Assembly (NCBI GenBank): GCA_900552675.1
Contig: USAI01000019.1
Location: forward strand, 1 to 31,935
Direction of reading: 5' to 3'
DNA from: an uncultured Prevotella sp.
GTDB taxonomy: Bacteria; Bacteroidota; Bacteroidia; Bacteroidales; Bacteroidaceae
DNA: 31,935 bases
Part shown: positions 27,284 to 31,935 of the stretch, one piece after another
Position numbering within the stretch: position 1 is the first letter of the stretch
Layout of the letters: each line of letters starts with the position of its first letter
Made by a program: the position numbers and the translations under genes
The notes under the pieces: model-generated
What the model was told of the DNA's origin: nothing
What the model saw: only the letters and a program-made list of their open reading frames with translations
Databases searched by the model: none

Positions 27284-27400
27284 CGGTCTATTATAAGGAG
27301 TATTCCATCCTCGTATGCCACCGCACTCGGCTCTAACTATGCCGTGAACGACCAGGATTTCCACAGGATAATGGCTTACGAGTTTGAGCGCCATGAGTAG
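27284..27400 (+). pseudogene. Possible C-terminal gene remnant of unknown family
   Basis: A 38-codon stretch is open up to a TAG at 27398-27400 and has no start codon of its own. Its end (SNYAVNDQDFHRIMAYEFER, then His-Glu) reads like the C-terminus of a real protein, with balanced composition and no low complexity. I do not recognise the family. It lies 6 bp before a 14-bp direct repeat that returns 658 bp later, in debris between the two-component operon and the toxin-antitoxin remnant. Confidence 0.3.
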
Positions 27401-27489
27401 AAATGCCCAATTTGCGTGGGTGGGGTGAGATAAATGTTAAAGTAAATATAAATTTCCTTGTTTTGTTTCGTTGTTTAGAAACAAAACTA

Positions 27490-27497
27490 TAACTTTG
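27490..27497 (+). promoter_or_regulatory. Likely -7 element for the toxin-antitoxin remnant
   Basis: TAACTTTG matches TAnnTTTG, 20 bp before the first ATG. The -33 part is unclear: TTTG at 27462-27465 gives a 24-bp spacer, longer than normal. Confidence 0.5.
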
Positions 27498-27517
27498 TAA
27501 TCAGAAACTAAATAATA

Positions 27518-27655
27518 ATGAGCGAATATAAATTAAGAGTGCTCTTTATGGATGAAGCCTTATCATTCGTCAAAAAGTCACAAAAGACACCACCAAAAGA
27601 AATTATAAAGGCGGAAGAGATTAGAAAGAAATATTTTGAACTAAAACATCAGTAA
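27518..27655 (+). pseudogene. HigB/RelE-type toxin with internal deletion
   Basis: This 45-codon open frame is much shorter than the usual 105-115 residues. The first 16 residues look like the start of a RelE/HigB-like toxin (YKLRVLFMDEAL). From residue 17 the sequence jumps to the typical C-terminus of the phage-Gp49-like family (FVKKSQKTPPKEIIKAEEIR, then KKYF). The middle, with the catalytic beta strands, is missing, yet the reading frame is kept. It ends one base before the antitoxin ATG, so the operon layout survived. It is very unlikely to be active as an mRNA-cleaving toxin. Family assignment is by recall of this C-terminal pattern. Confidence 0.65.
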
Positions 27656-27656
27656 A

Positions 27657-27989
27657 ATGGCACAAATGCATTTAACACCGCTTTCCGAAGTGGTTGATGA
27701 AGTATGGGGCAAGACTGGATCTAAAGAGCGTGATGCAATGGAAAAACAACTCAAAGAGGAAGTCAATGCTTACTATTTGGGTGAAGCCATTCGTAAAGCT
27801 CGCAAAGCTCAAAACCTTACTCAGGAACAGCTCGGTGAGCGTATCGGTGTACAACGAGCACAAATTTCACGTTTGGAAAAAGGAAGTAGCACAATTACGC
27901 TTCCTACGCTTAGTCGTGTTTTTCAAGCATTAGGTATCACAACCGCAACACTTGATTTGGGCGTTGCTGGAAAAGTAGCCTTGTGGTAA
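27657..27989 (+). CDS. HigA-type XRE-family antitoxin
   Basis: This 110-residue protein has a helix-turn-helix of the XRE/Cro type at about 42-95: LGEAIRKARKAQNLTQEQLG, then ERIGVQRAQISRLEKG and LPTLSRVFQALGI. The N-terminal 40 residues are the HigA-type toxin-binding segment. Normally it neutralises the toxin encoded just upstream and represses the operon through the promoter at about 27,490. Here the toxin gene is internally deleted while this gene is intact, so it now stands alone and may still act as a repressor or protect against a related toxin elsewhere. Confidence 0.85.
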   Translation: MAQMHLTPLSEVVDEVWGKTGSKERDAMEKQLKEEVNAYYLGEAIRKARKAQNLTQEQLGERIGVQRAQISRLEKGSSTITLPTLSRVFQALGITTATLDLGVAGKVALW

Positions 27990-28261
27990 TCAATATGCAA
28001 ACACCATGCCACTTTCGGCACCATCTACATCAATTGCAAGAAGTTCACACAGCACGATTTGTACCCAATTTGCGTGGTGAGAATTGTATATTCATTCTTT
28101 AATTAGGGGTATTCAGCTTATTTGGTTTTTATTACAGTGTATTTTAATAGATCAGACATCTTTACAACGAATGGTTTTCAAGATATTCTCCTTCTTTTAT
28201 ATAATTACCAAGTAAGCATATTAAATTGATTTTTATTCATTAGAAAACTTGTTTGTACTCA

Positions 28262-29296
28262 TTATTCTATACTATTAAGGAGTTCCTTCAATGATGTTTC
28301 GTCATGAATCAATACTTCTCTTGGGCGACTGCCGTTTTGCGGACCTATAATGCCATTTTTTTCTAATTCATCCATGATTCTTCCTGCTCGATTATATCCA
28401 AGACTGAACTTGCGCTGGATCATTGACGTTGACCCTACCTTACATTTAACGACAAAGGTGGCAGCATCTTCAAACAATGGGTCTAAACGTTCCTTGGCAG
28501 AGGGTTGTTTTGGTAAGAATGATGTCATCTCCTCTATTTCTTTCTCCCATCCTGGTCTTGACAATGTGACATTCTGATAGGCTTCACTAAGTTGTCGCGA
28601 AATATCTAATTTTTCATCATTCAAAGACTGTATATCATCGTTAATTCCAATGATCTTTTCCTTTTTTACTGATATAGTTTGGGCATATCTATCCTTCTTA
28701 GTTTGTTTTACGAAAATTGAGAATATGCCACTCATTTCTGTCTGTAGTTGCTGTATTTCTTCTTCTGTCTTCTTTCTGGTATTCTCCAATTCTCGTATTT
28801 TCATTGAAATCTCAGGGGATTTCTCTTGACTTTTTAAATTCTCATATCGTTTCCATTCAGAAAGATTGAATTGTGATTGCACAGACAACATCTTCTGTTG
28901 TAATGTGCCAATCATTTTTAAGACATCCTTAGCATATTCTTTGTCTGCAATATCTTCCAGACCATTCATACACTCATTAGAAAGTATGTTCATTGGAGAT
29001 ACTAATGCGGAACACACATAGAAAAAGAAACTATCATCAGTAACGGAATCCAGTCTTTCAACAAGTGCCTTTATATTGAAAATAAGATTCTTACAATACC
29101 GGACTTTCTCTTGACGTTCAAGTTCCTTTACTTGATTTCTTAACATCTGCTGAGAAGTCATGTTGGCAGTGCGCAATTGCTTTTGTAACGCAACTAATTG
29201 TCCGCATTGCTCATACTGCATTGCAAGGCTCTGTTTGTTCAAAGCCACTATCCTTTCAAGGGAATATGCTTTATAAATATCAAGTATGTTACTCAT
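28262..29296 (-). CDS. Coiled-coil protein with C-terminal FtsK-gamma DNA-binding domain
   Basis: This 344-residue protein has no signal peptide and no membrane helix. Residues 271-331 closely resemble the gamma domain of FtsK, the winged helix that reads polar KOPS sites: LDPLFEDAATFVVKCK, then SMIQRKFSLGYNRAGRIMDE, then REVLI. Most of the rest is predicted helix and coiled coil (about 20-70 and 165-245). The membrane region and RecA-like motor of FtsK are absent, and there is no Walker motif. It stands alone next to mobile-element debris. The DNA-binding domain is confident. The role is unknown and a label of FtsK translocase would be wrong. Confidence 0.8.
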   Translation of the reverse strand: MSNILDIYKAYSLERIVALNKQSLAMQYEQCGQLVALQKQLRTANMTSQQMLRNQVKELERQEKVRYCKNLIFNIKALVERLDSVTDDSFFFYVCSALVSPMNILSNECMNGLEDIADKEYAKDVLKMIGTLQQKMLSVQSQFNLSEWKRYENLKSQEKSPEISMKIRELENTRKKTEEEIQQLQTEMSGIFSIFVKQTKKDRYAQTISVKKEKIIGINDDIQSLNDEKLDISRQLSEAYQNVTLSRPGWEKEIEEMTSFLPKQPSAKERLDPLFEDAATFVVKCKVGSTSMIQRKFSLGYNRAGRIMDELEKNGIIGPQNGSRPREVLIHDETSLKELLNSIE

Positions 29297-29347
29297 ATAG
29301 TCTATGTTTATTACCTTAATTTAGCAGACTTATAATTTTGCAAGGAA

Positions 29348-29385
29348 GCAAGTCATTGGATAACAATAAATTATCCAATGCTTGC
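29348..29385. repeat. Strong palindrome upstream of the FtsK-gamma gene
   Basis: Arms GCAAG(T)CATTGGATAA at 29348-29363 and TTATCCAATGCTTGC at 29371-29385 pair over 15 bp with a one-base bulge and a 7-nt loop. It lies 52-89 bp before the start of the minus-strand gene, where an operator would sit. It may instead belong to the neighbouring insertion-sequence remnant. No T tract follows on either strand. Confidence 0.6.
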
Positions 29386-29447
29386 ATATGTTTGGAAATT
29401 CACTTACCTTAGTGCTGCTAAAAACTCAAATAAAGAATATCTGACAT

Positions 29448-29502
29448 ATGGCAAAGGTAAACATAAAATCTGAGAAAATCACTCCTTTCGGAGGAATTTA
29501 TT
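29448..29502 (+). pseudogene. N-terminal remnant of an IS1380-like transposase
   Basis: The ATG at 29448 begins MAKVNIKSEKITPFGGIYY, which matches the N-terminus of IS1380-family transposases of Bacteroidales as I remember them (basic stretch, then TPFGGI). The family's full length is over 400 residues. Here the similarity stops after about 18 codons, where the sequence becomes antisense to another remnant. It appears to be the scar of a deleted insertion sequence. Recognition rests on a short stretch. Confidence 0.5.
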
Positions 29503-29514
29503 ACGCAAGCGAGG

Positions 29515-29619
29515 CTAAAGGGTTTCTTCATATCGGCCGACCCACCTTTGGGGTTCATAGCTTTGAACATATTCCTGTTGCTCAGCCAAGACTTGCAGAA
29601 TCACTTTTTCTTCTACCAT
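29515..29619 (-). pseudogene. N-terminal remnant of an AAA ATPase (ATP-binding protein of the DUF4143-linked type)
   Basis: The ATG at 29619 begins a 34-codon frame, MVEEKVILQVLAEQQEYVQS, then YEPQRWVGRYEETL and a stop. I recognise this as the start of a multi-copy Bacteroidales ATPase family, in which the Walker A follows at about residue 45. Here the gene ends before it, at the junction with the transposase remnant. A TACTTTTG promoter element (29662-29655) and three 32-bp repeats still stand upstream, so the promoter region outlived the gene. Confidence 0.5.
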
Positions 29620-29700
29620 AATTGCTCTATTTGAGGATTATTTCTTGTTCTGATTACAAAAGTACAATAAAATATTCAAAGCCAGTAGGTTATCATATTT

Positions 29701-29790
29701 AAACTTTGCTAAAATGTATGTTTTTATCCTTCAAACTTTGCTAAAATGCATATTTTCACCCTTCAAACTTTGCTAAAATGCATATTCTAC
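29701..29790. repeat. Three 32-bp tandem repeats
   Basis: Units starting at 29701, 29733 and 29765 repeat with an exact 32-bp period. The core AAACTTTGCTAAAATG is identical in all three, followed by a variable pyrimidine-rich part. The third unit is partial. No spacers separate the units, so this is not a CRISPR array. They lie upstream of the ATPase remnant (minus strand) and may have been its regulatory repeats. Confidence 0.85.
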
Positions 29791-30262
29791 ACGAACCAGC
29801 TGTCTGAGTGTTTATTCAACAGAGTTTGGGGATAAGGTGAAAATCATTCAACCAACCTCAGGCTTACAGTACAAATCCATTCAACTTTTTCTAGGGTAGT
29901 ACACATGCCATTTAGGAAGCGGAAGATGACTAGCGCTAATTTATGGTTATTGACTACTATTTGGGATTGGTAATCCTTAAGAATAAATACTTTATAGGCT
30001 TTTAGTTGCATAAAACAGAATTTTTATTTCAATTATGCCACAATAATGACAGAAAACATCAGACAACATAAGCATGGAATTCCCTTTGCTATCAATACCG
30101 ATAATTAACTTTACAATAATTAGGAAGAGATATTGTTTCTTTCCTAAGAAACAGACAATAGCAGTTCAAAGGACAGTAGATAGACAATTAACGTTATTCA
30201 AATTCGTCGAACTCATGTTATTTATAAGCAGTATTATGTACTGATAATTAAGCGATTTTTAT
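29791..30262. other. Gene-poor AT-rich stretch before the Abi gene
   Basis: No gene is supported here. A short open stretch ending in a stop near 29,895 (DKVKIIQPTSGLQYKSIQLF) looks like coding debris, but I cannot name it. An 8-bp stem with a 4-nt loop (TGTTTCTT/AAGAAACA, 30134-30153) lies about 145 bp before the Abi start. Confidence 0.4.
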
Positions 30263-30270
30263 TATCTTTG
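30263..30270 (+). promoter_or_regulatory. Likely -7 element for the Abi gene
   Basis: TATCTTTG matches TAnnTTTG and is identical to the -7 element of the small RNA gene behind the Abi gene. It is 27 bp before the ATG. No clear TTTG is present at -33. Confidence 0.6.
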
Positions 30271-30297
30271 CAGTATTTCAAAAAATAGAAACATTGA

Positions 30298-31176
30298 ATG
30301 AAAAAAGCACTAAAGATAGACGATCAAATACTAAAATTAAAGTCAAGGGGAATGATTTTCGAAGACGAAGAAAAGGCCAAGGAGATATTACTTGATGTCG
30401 GTTATTATCGTTTGGGCTTCTATTCGTTTCCTTTTGAAAAGACTTTCCCTGCATTAGATAATAGAACACATGAATTGGTTGACAATACTTCATTCGAGAG
30501 TGTTGTCCAGTTATACTATTTTGATAACGACCTAAGAAGAATACTTCTTGCTGCACTGACTCGCATAGAAGTTAATATACGTACTCGTATTACGTATTAT
30601 TGCTCCACATTTTATGAAAATAATCCATATTGGTTTATTGACCCACAAATCGTAAACTCTCAATATATCCAGAAATTTGATAACAAGGTTTACAAAACTA
30701 TCAAGGATGTCCCAATGATTAAACGTCATCACTTCAAGTATCCAAACGACCAGTATGCTCCTGCCTGGAAAACATTGGAGTTTATGACCTTGGGAAATAT
30801 TGTTTCCCTTTACCAAAGTCTATTAGACCATGACTTGCAGCAATTTATTGCTAAGAAATACGGATGCGGTATAGGTATTTTCATGAATTATCTTGAAACA
30901 ATACGAGTCATCAGAAATACATGCGCACATGGTGCATGCTTGTATAATATTTCTCTTGCTAAAGGTATTAAAAAAGGTCCAGCAGGACAAATCGCTGGAA
31001 CTGACAGACATAATATAAATGGTGCAATCAAAATCATTTCGTACCTTCTAAAATGTGTTTCAGAGAATCGCGCAGATGATATGAAAAACAACCTTAACGC
31101 ACTATTTTCGATACATAAAAATAGAAATAGAGATACAACAAGAATAATAAGGCTTTGTACAAATTTTCATATATAA
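30298..31176 (+). CDS. Abi_2 family (AbiD/AbiF-type) HEPN protein
   Basis: This 292-residue cytoplasmic protein belongs to the Abi_2 family of abortive-infection proteins. Family landmarks are LLDVGYYRLGFYSFPFE (31-47), LYYFDNDLRRILLAALTRIE followed by VNIRTRITYY (72-101), and AWKTLEFMTLGNIVSLYQSL (156-175). R206-N207-x3-H211 in RVIRNTCAHG is a HEPN RNase motif, so metal-independent RNA cleavage is expected. In phage defence such proteins stop growth of the infected cell. The gene is markedly AT-rich compared with the operons to the left, suggesting transfer. It has its own -7 element and is followed at 4 bp by the promoter of a small RNA. Whether the two form a toxin-antitoxin pair is inference. 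Confidence 0.85.
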   Translation: MKKALKIDDQILKLKSRGMIFEDEEKAKEILLDVGYYRLGFYSFPFEKTFPALDNRTHELVDNTSFESVVQLYYFDNDLRRILLAALTRIEVNIRTRITYYCSTFYENNPYWFIDPQIVNSQYIQKFDNKVYKTIKDVPMIKRHHFKYPNDQYAPAWKTLEFMTLGNIVSLYQSLLDHDLQQFIAKKYGCGIGIFMNYLETIRVIRNTCAHGACLYNISLAKGIKKGPAGQIAGTDRHNINGAIKIISYLLKCVSENRADDMKNNLNALFSIHKNRNRDTTRIIRLCTNFHI

Positions 31177-31179
31177 AAC

Positions 31180-31210
31180 TTGTTTATTTCAAAAATTAAT
31201 TCTATCTTTG
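31180..31210 (+). promoter_or_regulatory. Promoter of the small RNA behind the Abi gene
   Basis: TTG at 31180-31182, a 20-bp spacer and TATCTTTG at 31203-31210 make a good Bacteroidota promoter, 4 bp after the Abi stop codon. No reading frame follows it, only a structured RNA and a terminator. Confidence 0.75.
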
Positions 31211-31215
31211 CGACG

Positions 31216-31308
31216 AATAAAGTGCCCATATCGGCAGGTCACGATATCTGCACTATAAAAAAGATGAAAGGGAATATGTTGAAATATACATATTCCCCTT
31301 TTATTTTA
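31216..31308 (+). ncRNA. Small structured RNA downstream of the Abi/HEPN gene
   Basis: The predicted transcript is about 90 nt. It runs from a promoter (31180-31210) to a terminator hairpin at 31267-31301. Its 5' part folds into a stem-loop: AGTGC (31221-31225) pairs with GCACT (31250-31254), a 2x2 internal loop follows, and ATATCG (31228-31233) pairs with CGATAT (31242-31247) around the 8-nt loop GCAGGTCA. A short A-rich linker leads to the terminator. It encodes no protein and matches no RNA family that I know. Exact ends are estimates. Confidence 0.7.
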
Positions 31309-31310
31309 TT
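31267..31310 (+). terminator. Terminator of the small RNA
   Basis: Arms GGGAATATG (31270-31278) and CATATTCCC (31289-31297) pair perfectly over 9 bp. Three further A-T pairs lie past a one-base bulge, the loop is 10 nt, and TTTTATTTTATT follows. Confidence 0.85.
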
Positions 31311-31614
31311 GAAGCGGAAATCCTCTTAATGGCTCACCCGACAAAAGAATAAACAGAACAACTTTTATGATACAATTTTAAACAATAAAAACGTTGTTGA
31401 TGTTGTTCTTTTGTTGTTTATAATGTTGTTTCCTTTTATATTTTTTGTCTTGCCACCATCACCTAATAATTTGGCTCAAAAAAATTGCTTATTTGAAAAT
31501 CTCAGTTTCAGAGAACGTACAAAGTATAAAAACAACATTATTCTAATACCGTTAAACTATTGATACAGAAATCCATATACAATGAAACTACAGTACAAAA
31601 CAAAGCAAATAATT
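31311..31614. other. AT-rich intergenic stretch with clustered GTTGTT motifs
   Basis: No gene is supported. TGTTG/GTTGTT occurs about five times between 31392 and 31431, and an 11-bp inverted partner (ATAATGTTGTT at 31420-31430, AACAACATTAT at 31531-31541) lies 100 bp on. Meaning unknown. Confidence 0.4.
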
Positions 31615-31814
31615 GGGCGAAAGCATTGAGAAAATCGGGCGAAAGCATTGAGAAAGCATTCCGCATCGACCGTTCTCCATGTTCATAACGGTCGTTGTAA
31701 ACACGAGCATCGACCGTTCTCCATGTTCATAACGGTCGATGCGGCATGACTTTCAGATGGGTTTTACTCGATTTTAACCTTGCTTTCGTCTCATTTATCC
31801 TTTGCTTTCGCACC
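31615..31814. repeat. About 200-bp nested palindromic repeat element
   Basis: GGGCGAAAGCATTGAGAAA stands at 31615-31633 and 31637-31655 (22-bp period). The mirror motif GCTTTCG stands at 31782 and 31804, again 22 bp apart. Inside are two direct copies of a 32-bp hairpin unit (31663-31694 and 31707-31738) built on GCATCGACCGTT and its complement. The outermost inner arms CCGCATCGACCGTT (31661-31674) and AACGGTCGATGCGG (31731-31744) are perfect complements. No coding frame is present. It may be a MITE-like or other dispersed repeat. Confidence 0.75.
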
Positions 31815-31901
31815 ATACATCCATTGCCTTTGTATCATATAAAGGTGAAAATCATCAGATTGTATGTAAGCGTATCCGCGATGCTAGTATATACACGTCA
31901 A

Positions 31902-31935
31902 AAAAATATCGCTCAAGAATAAAAACTTGAGCGAT
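31902..31935 (-). terminator. Terminator of a gene to the right of the window
   Basis: A perfect 10-bp stem (ATCGCTCAAG at 31908-31917, CTTGAGCGAT at 31926-31935) has an 8-nt loop. It is followed on the minus strand by ATTTTTTTG. This is the form expected at the end of a minus-strand gene starting beyond the right edge. Confidence 0.75.

Larger units (their letters stand above)
27406..28077. repeat. 14-bp direct repeat bracketing the toxin-antitoxin locus
   Basis: CCCAATTTGCGTGG occurs at 27406-27419 and again at 28064-28077, each followed by TGAGA (after six extra bases in the first copy). The two copies enclose the toxin remnant and antitoxin genes. They could mark an insertion or a recombination footprint. 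Confidence 0.6.

Noticed and set aside
29448..29628. A 59-codon plus-strand gene
   Set aside because: Only its first 18 or so codons look like a protein family. The rest is antisense to the ATPase remnant, so it is a chimeric scar.
29701..29790. Possible CRISPR array
   Set aside because: The three units are directly tandem with no unique spacers, and no cas gene is present.

Overview
The window looks like a chromosomal segment of a Bacteroidales bacterium, most likely Prevotella-like. Three things point there: several promoters of the Bacteroidota type (TTTG, about 20 bp, TAnnTTTG), an ATP synthase operon in the order beta-epsilon-small membrane protein-a-c-b-delta-alpha-gamma, and a complex I operon with a fused NuoCD and no NuoEFG. 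A DUF4923-type lipoprotein fits the same group. No ribosomal or transfer RNA was seen, so the genus is inference.

Left two thirds (about 1-27,200), nearly all on the minus strand. A Crp/Fnr-type regulator is cut by the left edge. Then, read right to left, come nuoA-B-CD-H-I-J-K-L-M-N (10,634 to 395), closed by a terminator-like hairpin. Upstream of it is a lipoprotein gene with its own terminator, and then the F-type ATP synthase operon (19,351 to 11,866), with a clear promoter at one end and a 13-bp terminator stem at the other. Complex I pumps ions from a non-NADH electron donor, and the ATP synthase, predicted to be proton-coupled from its c subunit, uses the gradient. Next come phosphofructokinase, an NhaD-like sodium/proton antiporter, a family 2 glycosyltransferase overlapping a polysaccharide flippase, and an NtrY/NtrC-like two-component pair behind the best promoter in the window.

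Right part (about 27,200-31,935), an AT-rich accessory region of intact genes and gene debris. It has a HigA-type antitoxin whose toxin partner carries an internal deletion, the pair bracketed by a 14-bp direct repeat. A coiled-coil protein ending in an FtsK-gamma DNA-reading domain follows, with no motor domain. Then come remnants of an IS1380-like transposase and of an AAA ATPase gene with three 32-bp tandem repeats.

The most interesting locus is at 30,263-31,310: an Abi_2 (AbiD/AbiF-type) HEPN protein with an RNxxxH motif, followed within 50 bp by what reads as a complete small RNA gene with promoter, folded 5' stem-loop and terminator. I propose it as an Abi/HEPN toxin with an RNA partner, possibly of the kind linked to the ancestry of Cas13. 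To its right are a roughly 200-bp palindromic repeat and a terminator for a gene beyond the window.
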